A DNA stretch of 49,655 bases from Prevotellaceae bacterium (GCA_029218445.1 JAQXRI010000110.1:1-49655); one strand, 5' to 3'. Counted from the stretch's first letter, positions 22,674 through 31,693 are shown. Numbers and translations: made by a program. Notes: a model not told the origin generated them from the letters alone.

Positions 22674-23588
22674 CTACTTTTTCACTATCTCTACAAGCTC
22701 AACAGTGAAAACCAGCGCGCTGAATGGCTTTATCTTGCCTTGGTCGCGGTCGCCGTAGGCCAGGTCGTAAGGAATGTACAGCTCCCACTTGCTGCCAGTG
22801 GGCATCATCAGCAGCGCCTCGGTCCATCCGCTTATCACTTGGTTGACCCTCAGCTCTATGGGCTTGTCGCCATGTTTAGCCGACGCGTCAAACACGGTGC
22901 CGTCCACCAGTCGTCCCTCGTAGTTCACCTTGACGCGGTCGGTGGCCTGCGGCTTTTCGCCCTTGCCCTCCACCAGAACCTTGTATTGCAGTCCGCTGGC
23001 TGTGGTGGTCACGCCTTCCTTCTTGGCGTTGTCGGCCAGGAAGGCCTCGCCCTGTCGGCGGTTTTCGCCATAGAGTTTCTCCATCTTGGCTTCCTTCAGG
23101 TCGCTCATCTTGTCTTTAAACAGCAGTGCGGCGTCATCTATATTATAATAGGTGGTGTCGGCAGTCAGTGCATCAACAAATCCCCTTACGGCAAGGCTCT
23201 CGACGAGCGAGTCGGGCGAGTCTTTTATTTCCTGAGCCAGTCCCGGCAGCATTTTCTTCTGAAACTGCTGTGCTATCTCCATTCCCGCCATGTAGGCTTT
23301 CATGTTTGGGTCGGCTCCCGCCTTTACGGCCGTTTCAAATCCCTCGATGAATTTTGCCATGTAGGCAGTGTCGATGCCCATCTGCTGTTTCAGAAACGGT
23401 ATGAGTCCCTGTGTCATGCTCATTCCCGCCACATAGCTCAGCGAGTCGCTTGAGCTGTTCATCACCACCGGCTGCCTCATTTCCTTGGCCGCAGCCTTCT
23501 TGTCCTTTTTCTTTTCGGCGTTGGCATCAACGCAAAAAGCACCCGCCACAATCATGGCGAGTGCAATTATCATAGTATTTCTCTTCAT
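22674..23588 (-). CDS. FKBP-type peptidyl-prolyl cis-trans isomerase, periplasmic
   Basis: 304 aa. The signal peptide ends ANA|E, an exception to the Gln-at-plus-one pattern in this window. Residues ~40-190 are the helical FKBP N-terminal dimerisation domain (SYVAGMSMTQGL), and residues ~200-302 the FKBP domain (VNYEGRLVDGTVFDAS, VISGWTEAL, YIPYDLAYG). FkpA/Mip-like chaperone-isomerases help fold envelope proteins. It is the last of three tandem FKBP genes, downstream of the two below. Confidence 0.93.
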   Translation of the reverse strand: MKRNTMIIALAMIVAGAFCVDANAEKKKDKKAAAKEMRQPVVMNSSSDSLSYVAGMSMTQGLIPFLKQQMGIDTAYMAKFIEGFETAVKAGADPNMKAYMAGMEIAQQFQKKMLPGLAQEIKDSPDSLVESLAVRGFVDALTADTTYYNIDDAALLFKDKMSDLKEAKMEKLYGENRRQGEAFLADNAKKEGVTTTASGLQYKVLVEGKGEKPQATDRVKVNYEGRLVDGTVFDASAKHGDKPIELRVNQVISGWTEALLMMPTGSKWELYIPYDLAYGDRDQGKIKPFSALVFTVELVEIVKK

Positions 23589-23676
23589 TATTATTACTAA
23601 TAAAGTGTCAATTTTAGGAGTTAAAAGGAGTTACGGGAAGTTATCGCTCCCTTTATCTTCTTACAGTCAACTGAAC

Positions 23677-24549
23677 TTATTTTTCAATACCTAAGAGTTC
23701 AATCTTGAAGATAAGAACCGAGAAAGGCTTTATTTCGCCCTGCTCACGCTCGCCGTAGGCCAAGTCCTGAGGAATGTAAACCTCCCATGTCGAGCCAACA
23801 GGCATGTGAACCATAGCGTCGGTCCAACCCTTGATGGTTTGGTTGCAGCGGAGCTTCAGAGGCTGGTTGCGCTTGTAAGAGCTGTCAAACACGTTGCCGT
23901 CGATGGTGCGTCCCTCGTAGTGGCACGAAACCATTGATGTGTCGGCAGGAATAGGACCGTTGCCTTCCTTTATCACCTTATACTGTACGCCGCTTGGCAG
24001 AGTCTTGATGCCTTCCTTCTTCTTGTTGGCAACCATAAACTCCTCGCCCTTCTTCTTGTTGTCGCCATATTTGGCCTCCATTGTCTTGGCCTTGATCTGC
24101 TGCATCTTTGCCTGAGCTGTCATGCTGGCCTCTTCCATGGTCATCACGCCCTTCTTGCCTGTAACGCCCGAAACGAATCCTGCCATGAAGTTCTTCAGCG
24201 AGATGGTCTTTGTAGAGTCGTCGCCAAACACCTCGTGGTTGATGCCCTTAACCATTTGGTTGCTGATTTGCTGTCCAATCTGAATACCAGCATAGTAAGC
24301 AGCCTTCTTCTTGTCGTCGCCGGCGTTTGCGCCTTCGTTCAGTCCCTTGATAAACTCTCTCATGTAGGTTGTGTCAACACCCATGCGGCCTACGAGATAT
24401 TCCTTCAAGCCCTGAGTCTGTGCCATACCGATGGCGTAGCTCATTGAATCCACGTCGCTCTTAAGGTTTGCCTTAGGAGTTGAATTGCCGCACGATGTAA
24501 CAGCAACAGCGGCAACGGCCATAGCGGCCAAAACTGTCAATTTCTTCAT
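23677..24549 (-). CDS. FKBP-type peptidyl-prolyl cis-trans isomerase, lipoprotein
   Basis: 290 aa. A lipobox AVTSC marks a lipoprotein (Cys ~20). It has the same layout as its neighbour: FKBP N-terminal domain (SYAIGMAQTQGLKEYL) and C-terminal FKBP domain (CHYEGRTIDGNVFDSS, IKGWTDAM, YIPQDLAYG). It is probably a membrane-anchored folding helper in the envelope. It is the middle gene of the FKBP trio, 74 bp from the upstream gene, with a repeated TTCTACCTTCTA stretch in that gap, and 88 bp from the downstream one. Confidence 0.93.
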   Translation of the reverse strand: MKKLTVLAAMAVAAVAVTSCGNSTPKANLKSDVDSMSYAIGMAQTQGLKEYLVGRMGVDTTYMREFIKGLNEGANAGDDKKKAAYYAGIQIGQQISNQMVKGINHEVFGDDSTKTISLKNFMAGFVSGVTGKKGVMTMEEASMTAQAKMQQIKAKTMEAKYGDNKKKGEEFMVANKKKEGIKTLPSGVQYKVIKEGNGPIPADTSMVSCHYEGRTIDGNVFDSSYKRNQPLKLRCNQTIKGWTDAMVHMPVGSTWEVYIPQDLAYGEREQGEIKPFSVLIFKIELLGIEK

Positions 24550-24623
24550 TTTTTATCTTTCGTTTTTTAAATATTATTTTTCTACCTTCTAAAAATTTCT
24601 ACCTTCTACCCTCTAAAAAAATC

Positions 24624-25229
24624 CTACTTCACTCCAATCAGCTCAACATCGAATATCAGTGTCGAGAAAGGAGGAATGGAAGCTCCGGCACCGCTTTCGC
24701 CGTAAGCCAGCATGTAAGGTATGTAGAAACGGAATTTTGCACCTTCCTGCATCAGCTGCAGTCCTTCGGTCCATCCAGCGATAACCTGCTGCAGGCTGAA
24801 GCTGGCGGTTTGGCCGCGCTGCACGCTGCTGTCAAACAAAGTACCGTCGAGCAGGAATCCCTCGTAGTGGCACTCAACGGTGTCGGTAGCCTTTGGCTTG
24901 CGGCCGGTGCCTTCCTTCAGCACCTCATACTGCAGTCCGCTGGCAGTGGTCTTTACGCCTTCCTTCTTGGCGTTCTCGGCCAGGAATTTCTCGCCGGCCT
25001 CTTTGGCGGCCTTTCCCTTTTCGGCATTGATGGCCTGCATCTTTTTCTCCTGAGCTATAAAAAACTCCTGTACTATGGTCTGTGCCTCGTGGTGCGACAT
25101 CTTTATCTCCTTGCCGCCAAGCACGTCGTTGATAGCGTCGGTAAAATCTTCTATACTCATGCCCTCGGCACCCATTTGTGCCAGTTGGCGACCAACGCCC
25201 AACCCCATAGCATAACTGAATTTGTCCAT
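24624..25229 (-). CDS. FKBP-type peptidyl-prolyl cis-trans isomerase, cytoplasmic
   Basis: 201 aa from the ATG at 25229 (MDKFSYAMGL). A longer in-frame start at 25334 is rejected because the TACCTTTG -7 box at 25278-25271 lies inside it. There is no signal peptide. The N-terminal FKBP helical domain is followed by the FKBP domain (CHYEGFLLDGTLFDSS, VIAGWTEGLQLM, YIPYMLAYGESG). It is the first gene of the three-FKBP run, giving one cytosolic, one lipidated and one periplasmic isomerase from adjacent paralogues. Confidence 0.92.
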   Translation of the reverse strand: MDKFSYAMGLGVGRQLAQMGAEGMSIEDFTDAINDVLGGKEIKMSHHEAQTIVQEFFIAQEKKMQAINAEKGKAAKEAGEKFLAENAKKEGVKTTASGLQYEVLKEGTGRKPKATDTVECHYEGFLLDGTLFDSSVQRGQTASFSLQQVIAGWTEGLQLMQEGAKFRFYIPYMLAYGESGAGASIPPFSTLIFDVELIGVK

Positions 25230-25270
25230 TTTCTGTTCTATTAAATAATGTGATACATTCAAAATTCGTG

Positions 25271-25278
25271 CAAAGGTA
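25271..25278 (-). promoter_or_regulatory. Probable -7 box for the FKBP cluster
   Basis: TACCTTTG on the minus strand, 42 bp upstream of the cytosolic FKBP start. No clear TTG is found at the expected distance. It is divergent from the sirtuin promoter at 25300-25329, so the two promoters lie back to back. Confidence 0.5.
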
Positions 25279-25299
25279 ACACTTTTCTTTGATTTTCCA

Positions 25300-25329
25300 T
25301 TGCTATTTCGAGAAAAATTGCTATTTTTG
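25300..25329 (+). promoter_or_regulatory. Promoter of the sirtuin gene
   Basis: TTG (25300-25302), 19-bp spacer, TATTTTTG (25322-25329), 49 bp before the start codon. Confidence 0.65.
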
Positions 25330-25378
25330 TGCATTGTTAAGAAGAAAACTTGATTTACTTATATAAAAACAGCAGATT

Positions 25379-26074
25379 ATGAAGAAAATAGTGGTTCTTA
25401 CAGGAGCAGGAATGTCGGCCGAGAGCGGATTGTCAACATTCCGCGACGCCGACGGATTGTGGGAGCAATATCCCGTACAGCAGGTCGCCTCACACGAGGG
25501 ATGGCTGGCCGACCCAGTGCTTGTAAACAATTTCTACAACATGCTTCGTGGCAAGATGCTCGACAAGAAGCCTTGCCGAGGCCACGAGCTTGTGGCTGAG
25601 CTTGAAAACTACTATCAAGTGACTGTGGTTACGCAAAACGTTGACAACCTGCACGAGCAGGCCGGCTCTACCAACGTGATACACCTGCATGGCGAGCTGA
25701 TGAAGGCCTGCTCGAGCATCGACCCCGACGACACCCGCTACCACGTTCAGCTCACGGCCCAACACTACGAGGTGGCTCCCGGCGAGAAAGCCGGCGACGG
25801 CTCGCTGCTGCGCCCGTTCATAGTGTTCTTCGGCGAGGCGGTGCCCATGATTTCCATTGCCGCCGAGGCCGTGCAGGAGGCCGACATACTCATCATCATA
25901 GGCACCTCGCTGGCCGTTTATCCCGCCGCCGGACTCATTCGCTACACCAAGCCCGGCATACCCATCTACCTTATCGACCCCAAGCCCGTAACCGCCTATG
26001 GCAACGTCACTTACATAGCCAAGGGAGCTTCGGCGGGAATGGAAGAGCTGATGGAGAAACTGAAGGATCAATAA
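25379..26074 (+). CDS. Sir2 family NAD-dependent deacylase lacking the zinc cysteines
   Basis: 231 aa, cytosolic. NAD-binding motifs are LTGAGMSAESGLSTFR (residues 7-22) and TQNVDNLHEQAGS (85-97), with catalytic His104 in HLHGEL. In most sirtuins a four-Cys zinc site follows. Here that stretch has a single Cys (C111) and instead runs through RYHVQLTAQHYEVAPGEKA to LRPFIVFFGE, so the small domain must be held without zinc. FYNMLR (52-57) resembles the Tyr/Arg acyl-recognition region of CobB/SIRT5 but the Arg is shifted by one. Desuccinylase, demalonylase or deacetylase activity is possible. It is followed after 23 bp by the C_GCAxxG_C_C gene. Confidence 0.88.
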   Translation: MKKIVVLTGAGMSAESGLSTFRDADGLWEQYPVQQVASHEGWLADPVLVNNFYNMLRGKMLDKKPCRGHELVAELENYYQVTVVTQNVDNLHEQAGSTNVIHLHGELMKACSSIDPDDTRYHVQLTAQHYEVAPGEKAGDGSLLRPFIVFFGEAVPMISIAAEAVQEADILIIIGTSLAVYPAAGLIRYTKPGIPIYLIDPKPVTAYGNVTYIAKGASAGMEELMEKLKDQ

Positions 26075-26097
26075 AAAAAAACGAATAACTGACGATT

Positions 26098-26562
26098 ATG
26101 AAAATAGACAAAGAGCAACGCATACGCAAGGCTGAGCAACTGTTTGTCCAGGGCTACAACTGCTCTCAGGCTGTGGTGGCCGCCTTTGCCGACATCTACG
26201 GCTTCACCCCCGAGCAGGCCTTACGCCTCAGTGCCGGCATGGGCGGCGGCATGGGCCGACTGCGCATGACCTGTGGAGCCGTGTCCGCCATGGCCATTTT
26301 GGCCGGCATGGACTGCGGCTCTACCGACGCCACCGACCGCGAGGGCAAGTCACGCAATTATAAGGTGGTGCAGCAGCTCTGCGAGAAGTTCAAGGCCGAG
26401 CACGGCTCGCTCGTGTGTGCCCAGCTGCTCAACCTCCGCAAAGGCGCGCCCCTGAGCTACGAAGCCTCTGAGCGCACCGCCGAGTACTACAAGACACGTC
26501 CCTGCGTCAACATGGTGGTCACCGCCGCAAAAATCTTTGCCGATTATTTGGAAGCATTTTAA
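26098..26562 (+). CDS. C_GCAxxG_C_C family protein
   Basis: 154 aa, cytosolic. The family Cys pattern is present: GYNCSQAVV, a glycine-rich GMGGGMGRLRMTCGAVS, GMDCG, a later VCAQLL and C-terminal RPCVNMV. These spaced cysteines are thought to bind metal or serve redox chemistry, but no reaction is proven. It probably shares the sirtuin transcript (23-bp gap). The glutaminase that follows has its own promoter. Confidence 0.85.
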   Translation: MKIDKEQRIRKAEQLFVQGYNCSQAVVAAFADIYGFTPEQALRLSAGMGGGMGRLRMTCGAVSAMAILAGMDCGSTDATDREGKSRNYKVVQQLCEKFKAEHGSLVCAQLLNLRKGAPLSYEASERTAEYYKTRPCVNMVVTAAKIFADYLEAF

Positions 26563-26578
26563 CTTCTTTCCAATATTC

Positions 26579-26609
26579 TTGCTCATGTCGGAATAAAGCT
26601 GTATATTTG
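26579..26609 (+). promoter_or_regulatory. Promoter of the glutaminase gene
   Basis: TTG (26579-26581), 20-bp spacer, TATATTTG (26602-26609). It covers the longer in-frame start at 26607, which therefore cannot be used; translation starts at 26631. Confidence 0.7.
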
Positions 26610-26630
26610 CACGCAAAACTTCAAACGACA

Positions 26631-27545
26631 ATGGATTACCAATTAATAATCGACAACATCCTGAAGGATGTAGAGCCGCTGCGCGGAATGGGGCAGCAGG
26701 CCACTTACATACCGGCACTGGCCAAGGTCAACCCCGACCAAGTGGGACTGTGCATCGAAACGACACACAACATACAGTACGCCTGCGGCGACGCCGACAC
26801 GCGGTTTTCAATACAGAGCATCTCGAAGGTGTTTGCACTCTCGATGGCATTAGCCATTGAAGGCGAGGCTCTGTGGCAGCGAATGGGAAGGGAGCCGTCG
26901 GGCAACGCCTTCAACTCGCTCGTGCAGCTCGAAATGGAAAAGGGACGGCCACGCAACCCCTTCATCAACGCCGGGGCCATTGTGGTGGCCGACGTGCTGA
27001 TGTCGCGGCTGCCCAATGCCGGGGCCGACTTCTTGGCCTTCGTCAGGAGCCTGGCCGGCAACGACAGCATTGACTACAACAGGGGCGTGGCCGAGTCGGA
27101 AAGGCGGCAGGGCTACCTCAACGCCGCCATCGTCAACCTGCTGAAGCACCACCACAACATCGAGGGCGACATTGAGCAGGTGCTGCGCTTCTACTTCCTC
27201 ATGTGCAGCCTTGAGATGAGCTGCCGCGAGCTGGCCCACGCCTTCCTGCCCTTTGCCGACCACCACCGTCCCTTCATGCACAGCGGCATTAGCCTCTCGA
27301 TGTCGAAGGTCAAGCGCATCAACGCCGTGATGCAGACGTGCGGCTTCTACGACGAGGCAGGCGACTATTCCTATCTCGTTGGCTTGCCGGGCAAGAGCGG
27401 CGTTGGCGGCGGCATTGCGGCGGTGTTTCCGGGAGAGTATTCGGTGGCCGTATGGAGTCCCCGCCTCAACGACAAGGGCAACTCGCTCGTAGGCATGAAG
27501 ATGCTCGAACTGCTTACCACCCAAACCGAGCTGTCGATATTTTGA
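26631..27545 (+). CDS. glsA: Glutaminase A
   Basis: 304 aa from the ATG at 26631. It converts glutamine to glutamate and ammonia. The beta-lactamase-like serine fold is marked by S63-x-x-K66 in IQSISKVFAL, then PRNPFINAGA, the YNRGVAESE segment, and the C-terminal GKSGVGGGI loop. The length matches the family (about 300-310). It has its own promoter. In gut bacteria this enzyme often helps acid resistance or nitrogen supply, but no antiporter gene is present here. It is convergent with the regulator gene that ends 30 bp away. Confidence 0.95.
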   Translation: MDYQLIIDNILKDVEPLRGMGQQATYIPALAKVNPDQVGLCIETTHNIQYACGDADTRFSIQSISKVFALSMALAIEGEALWQRMGREPSGNAFNSLVQLEMEKGRPRNPFINAGAIVVADVLMSRLPNAGADFLAFVRSLAGNDSIDYNRGVAESERRQGYLNAAIVNLLKHHHNIEGDIEQVLRFYFLMCSLEMSCRELAHAFLPFADHHRPFMHSGISLSMSKVKRINAVMQTCGFYDEAGDYSYLVGLPGKSGVGGGIAAVFPGEYSVAVWSPRLNDKGNSLVGMKMLELLTTQTELSIF

Positions 27546-27575
27546 CCCCGAGATGAGTGTCCCGTTGTGCGTAAG

Positions 27576-30455
27576 TTAGCCTTCGTCGGCCTGTTCGAGC
27601 GACTGTATGAATTCCGACAGGTTGTCGCCTTGGCCTATGCCCAGCTTCTTGCGCAGGCGGTAGCGTGCCGTCTCGATGCTTCTTACCGACATGTTCAGCA
27701 GCGAAGCAATTTCCTTCGACGAGAGGCCCATTCTGAGATAGGCGCAGAGCTTCAGGTCGTTTTTCTTCAAGTCGGGGAATTGAGCCGTTAGCCTCTTCAT
27801 GAAGTTGTCGTAAACAAGGTCGAAGTTCTCCTTGAACTTCTCCCATCCCTCGTCGTCGTTGATGTTGGCCTGCACCTCGTGCCTGATGTCTCTGATGCTC
27901 TGAGTGATTTTGGCCTTCGCGTCCTCGCGCCTCACGCTCTCCGACAGTTCGCTCAGCTTGATGTCGAGCGAGTGGAGCATGTCGTTTTTGCGCATTAGGT
28001 TCATGGTCGAGTCGCCTATTTCGCTTTGCCTGTGCTTCAGTTCGGTTTCCAGCTGTTCGTTTTTCAGTTTTTGTTTTTCCAGTTCATATTCGGCCTGCTG
28101 TCGTCTTATTTTTGCCGCCTGCCTCATTTCCATCAGCTTTATTTTCCTTTCCTGCCTTCTTGTCACGGCTTTCATCACGGCCTTTCCCGCCGCCGCCAGC
28201 AGCAGAATATATACGATGTAAGCCCACCATGTTTCGTATAGTGCGGGTTTTATTTCCATCGTTATCGCCGTCTGCTGCTCCTGTCCGCTCATTTTGTTTC
28301 GAGCCTTCACCCTGAAGGTATATTTCCCCTTCGGCAGTCGGGTGTAGTCCTTGGTGTTTGTGGTTTGCCAGTTGCTCCATTCGGAGTCGTAGCCCTCCAA
28401 CAAGCACGAATATTCTATTTCGCCGGGGTTGACATAGTCGGGCATGATGAACCTCAGCCTCAGCGAGTTGTTGTCGTGGTCGATGGCGTAGGTTATGTCG
28501 TCGGCGGGCGCATGGCAAACGTATAGCAGCGAGTCGCCGTTGTTGATGCTCGATATTTTGTCAACCATCAGCTTGGTGGTGTTTTGCGGGCATGAAGCGT
28601 GGTTGTCGGCCAGAATGAATCCGCCAAGGCTGCAGAAGATGGTTTGTTGGCGGTCGGGCAGGTGGCCTGAGTGTCCCAGTCCCATCTGCAGTTCGTGCAG
28701 TATGCCGTTGTACGACATGTAGTCGATGTCAAAGCCTCCCTCCTTCCTTGGGTGGGCAATGGCCAAGTAGCCGGGCTTGTAGGCCCAGATGTCGTGTTCG
28801 GGTGTCTCTAATATTCTCAGCGGCACTCCGTAGGTGTTGAAAATGCCGTTCATGGTGGCGTCGTGCTCCAGTCGGCGGCTCATGGCGTTGTATCTGAAGA
28901 ATCCGTCAACGCTCGACACATACACCTGGCGTCCCACTTTGCACACAAGGTTGTCGTTGTCCATCACGAGTCCGTTGCCCTTGCCGAATCTTTCGGTCTT
29001 TTCCACCCTTCGGCAGTCGTCGCTCAGTGTCAGCCTGTATATTCCCTTTTGCCAGTGGCTTATCCAGATGCTTCCGTCGTCGGCCTCGGTCATCGAACCG
29101 CTGTTCTCGTCGAATCCCTTCAGCCTCCAAGCAAACGTCATGTCGGCCTTGTGAAGCACAAACAGTCCTTTGTAGTCGCAGCCCAGCACATATTGAGGGT
29201 GATGGTTCAGGTTGGTGAAGCACCACGTGCCCACTGGTCCTTCAATGCGTGTGGCTTTGAGTCCGTCGATGACGAACGCCCCCTCGTTGGCGGCGCATAG
29301 TATTCTGCCTCCCACGTTCCACAGTCCCCACACCTGTCCCGACAGTCCGGCCACGTCGGCCGGCACCGGTGGAGTGGGGCCTTGCCCTAAGGGATAGCTG
29401 ATGGCGAAGAGTCCTTGGTTGGTGCCGATGTAGAGGTTGTCGCCCGCCACCAACGAGGCATATCCCGTGCCGATGTGGCAGTTGGTGCCAAGCAGCCGTT
29501 TGGCGGGAAACGATGGCATCACGTAGGCCACGCCATAGTCGAGGCCGAGCCAGATGTTGCCCGAGGCGTCGAAGCACATCGAGAGTATGGTGTTGTCGGC
29601 CAGTCCCGTGTCGGTGTTGGCATAGGCGTTCTCTCCCGTCTTGAGGTTGTGCATCACGAGTCCCTTCCTCACCGTTCCCATGGCCAGCACGTCGTCGTGC
29701 AGGGCGGCGCAAAACAGCTGGTTGCGCTTCAGGAAGGGTGTCAGTTCGGGCAGCAGCTCCGTCGTAGCCTTGCCGTCGTAGGTGTATAGTCCGTCGTTCG
29801 ACGTGCAAACAATCATGCGTCGCTTTCCGAAGGGCAGCATCTGCCTGATGTCCTTTCCCTCCAGTGCTTCGGTGTTGGGCAATTTTTTGCACTTTCCCTT
29901 TTCCACTTCAAACAGTCCTTCCCTTCCGGCCACGAGCAGACGGCCGTCAATCACCGCCGAGCAGTCGATGTCCATTCGCGCCTCGATGGTGTGCAGGCTG
30001 CTGTCGCGCCCCATCACTATCAGCCTGTCCTTGCATTGGAACACGAGGCTGCCGCCGTGCCTCACTATGTTCCATATCTCTCCAAACTGCCTTTGCTTCA
30101 GCGGCAGCCTGTCGGAGGCCGACTTGTAGAAGATGTCGTTGCAGGCGTTGTGCTCGAAATATCCAAACTCGTTGGTGCCGCCGGCCCACAGCATACGTGT
30201 CTCGTCGTCGTACAGCACACTGCGCACGGTGGTGTAGTTGGGCAGCGGATATTTGCTCCACTGCCTGCTGTCGTATATCAGCAGTCCCGAGTTGTTGGCC
30301 ACGACAATCCATTTGTTGGCCGTTGAGCCAATGCACCAGTTTTGCGTACCGCCGCCGTAGTCCTTCACGCCGTAGTTGCGCAGCATCATGGTTTGTGCCG
30401 AAAGGTACGTCACGACGAGCATAATTATTAAAGAGGTAGCCGTCAATCTTTTCAT
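27576..30455 (-). CDS. Membrane-spanning triple-tyrosine sensor with LuxR-type HTH
   Basis: 959 aa from the ATG at 30455; the earlier in-frame ATG at 30497 lies upstream of the TATCTTTG box at 30492-30485. The signal peptide ends LSA|Q. Residues ~20-640 form beta-propeller repeats of the two-component-regulator-propeller type. Then come a Y_Y_Y domain (~640-745), one transmembrane helix (~750-770), a long coiled coil, and a C-terminal HTH (MGLSSKEIASLLNMSVRSIE, ~residues 910-930). It has no kinase, ATPase or receiver domain, so it is not a hybrid two-component system. It could bind DNA directly from the membrane. It is divergent from the beta-glucan cluster and probably its sensor. Confidence 0.85.
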   Translation of the reverse strand: MKRLTATSLIIMLVVTYLSAQTMMLRNYGVKDYGGGTQNWCIGSTANKWIVVANNSGLLIYDSRQWSKYPLPNYTTVRSVLYDDETRMLWAGGTNEFGYFEHNACNDIFYKSASDRLPLKQRQFGEIWNIVRHGGSLVFQCKDRLIVMGRDSSLHTIEARMDIDCSAVIDGRLLVAGREGLFEVEKGKCKKLPNTEALEGKDIRQMLPFGKRRMIVCTSNDGLYTYDGKATTELLPELTPFLKRNQLFCAALHDDVLAMGTVRKGLVMHNLKTGENAYANTDTGLADNTILSMCFDASGNIWLGLDYGVAYVMPSFPAKRLLGTNCHIGTGYASLVAGDNLYIGTNQGLFAISYPLGQGPTPPVPADVAGLSGQVWGLWNVGGRILCAANEGAFVIDGLKATRIEGPVGTWCFTNLNHHPQYVLGCDYKGLFVLHKADMTFAWRLKGFDENSGSMTEADDGSIWISHWQKGIYRLTLSDDCRRVEKTERFGKGNGLVMDNDNLVCKVGRQVYVSSVDGFFRYNAMSRRLEHDATMNGIFNTYGVPLRILETPEHDIWAYKPGYLAIAHPRKEGGFDIDYMSYNGILHELQMGLGHSGHLPDRQQTIFCSLGGFILADNHASCPQNTTKLMVDKISSINNGDSLLYVCHAPADDITYAIDHDNNSLRLRFIMPDYVNPGEIEYSCLLEGYDSEWSNWQTTNTKDYTRLPKGKYTFRVKARNKMSGQEQQTAITMEIKPALYETWWAYIVYILLLAAAGKAVMKAVTRRQERKIKLMEMRQAAKIRRQQAEYELEKQKLKNEQLETELKHRQSEIGDSTMNLMRKNDMLHSLDIKLSELSESVRREDAKAKITQSIRDIRHEVQANINDDEGWEKFKENFDLVYDNFMKRLTAQFPDLKKNDLKLCAYLRMGLSSKEIASLLNMSVRSIETARYRLRKKLGIGQGDNLSEFIQSLEQADEG

Positions 30456-30484
30456 TTCGTTGTAAGTTAAGCTAAAAACTTGGG

Positions 30485-30492
30485 CAAAGATA
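30485..30492 (-). promoter_or_regulatory. Probable -7 box of the regulator gene
   Basis: TATCTTTG on the minus strand, 30 bp upstream of the start at 30455; no TTG at the standard distance. The 30530-30620 part of this 249-bp gap is purine-rich on the plus strand with several GAGGTGAG-like repeats. Confidence 0.45.
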
Positions 30493-30632
30493 CACAAAAA
30501 AAGCCAAAGAAGTACTGTTTATTTCAAAAAAGTGAGGTTTTTGCGTAGTGTTGTAGTGGTGGAAAGTGAGTGGAGGGAGGTGGGAGGTGAGGGGCAAGTG
30601 GCGAGAGGTGAGTTTTTAGTGTAGTGAAAAGT

Positions 30633-30663
30633 TTGGAGTCGTAGGCTAATGACTGTAATTTTG
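30633..30663 (+). promoter_or_regulatory. Promoter of the beta-glucan cluster
   Basis: TTG (30633-30635), 20-bp spacer, TAATTTTG (30656-30663), 42 bp upstream of the first secreted protein. It is the only full-consensus promoter I saw for the rightward genes up to 44333. Confidence 0.7.
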
Positions 30664-30704
30664 CAATCGGAAAATTCAAGCAATCATTTTAACCACATTA
30701 TATT

Positions 30705-31658
30705 ATGAAACATTTTACAAGCAAAGCGGCCTTGACGGCCATCATCGCATTGGCAACGGCAACAGCCAGTGCCCAGTACATCACCGAAGCGCCAGCCGGT
30801 GGCTTCGACTTCAGCAAGGGTAAGGACTATGTAGTGATCTATTCGCCCGCGAGCCAGATTACGGCAATGGGCGACAAGATTCTGTCCAATCAGAACCTCG
30901 ACCCCGAGATGGTTGACAACCAATTCTATTATTGGACAGCCGACTGGGACAAGAAGCTCTTCACGCTCTACAACATCGAGGATGCCCAACAAAACTCATA
31001 CGGCGGCGACGACAAGCTCAGCATGACGCCCCTGTTCGAGTGGGGCAGCGGCAACTTCTCGGCCAAGGCCAAGGCCTACGACCTTTCGGACATCACCGAC
31101 GACCACATCCTGCACATTGGTTTTATGAACATAGGAGCCGAAGGCGCCAGCGCGCAGTTCCAGTTTTCGCTTGGTCCAACCGATGCCAACGGATTCAAGC
31201 TGCAGGTCAACACCGAAGTCGGCTCAATGTCGGGCAAATTTGTTGGTGTGGGCAATGCCACGTCAGTTAACAAGTGGTACTATCTTGACATTCCCGTGAA
31301 GGACCTCATCGACGAGGACGGTGACTTTGGCTTTGAATACGACTTCAGTTCGCCCATCGACGGCTCGATATTCACCTGTGGATTCAATGGCGCCACCTGT
31401 TCAAAATACACCCAAGGTGCCGTTAACCCCGACACTGGCATGTATTCCATCACCATCACCGAAAAAGGCTCGGCCCTTGCCATCGACGGTGTGTTCCTTT
31501 ACAAGAAAGACAACTCCACTGGCATACACGGCATAGAAACCGAGTCGTCAGACAATGCCATCTACAACCTGTCGGGACAGCGTGTTGCCAAGGGCGGCAA
31601 CGGCATAGTCATTATGAAGACAGCCAACGGAACGAAGAAAGGAATATTTAAGAATTAA
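30705..31658 (+). CDS. Secreted single-module protein, probable glucan-binding
   Basis: 317 aa. The signal peptide ends ASA|Q. The mature part, ~residues 30-275, follows the same order as the three modules in the GH16 protein downstream: FDFSKGKDYVVI, an aromatic strand FYYWTADW, DLSDITDDHILHIGF, WYYLDIPVKDLI, and AIDGVFLYKK. The C-terminus (YNLSGQRVAKGG...KKGIFKN) is the cluster's shared tail. No catalytic residues of a glycosidase family are recognisable, so it is likely a binding or scaffold protein on the surface. I know no family name for it. It is first in the cluster, close to the regulator. Confidence 0.8.
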   Translation: MKHFTSKAALTAIIALATATASAQYITEAPAGGFDFSKGKDYVVIYSPASQITAMGDKILSNQNLDPEMVDNQFYYWTADWDKKLFTLYNIEDAQQNSYGGDDKLSMTPLFEWGSGNFSAKAKAYDLSDITDDHILHIGFMNIGAEGASAQFQFSLGPTDANGFKLQVNTEVGSMSGKFVGVGNATSVNKWYYLDIPVKDLIDEDGDFGFEYDFSSPIDGSIFTCGFNGATCSKYTQGAVNPDTGMYSITITEKGSALAIDGVFLYKKDNSTGIHGIETESSDNAIYNLSGQRVAKGGNGIVIMKTANGTKKGIFKN

Positions 31659-31693
31659 AGAATTAAAAATTAAAGTTCATTGGCATTTAGAAT

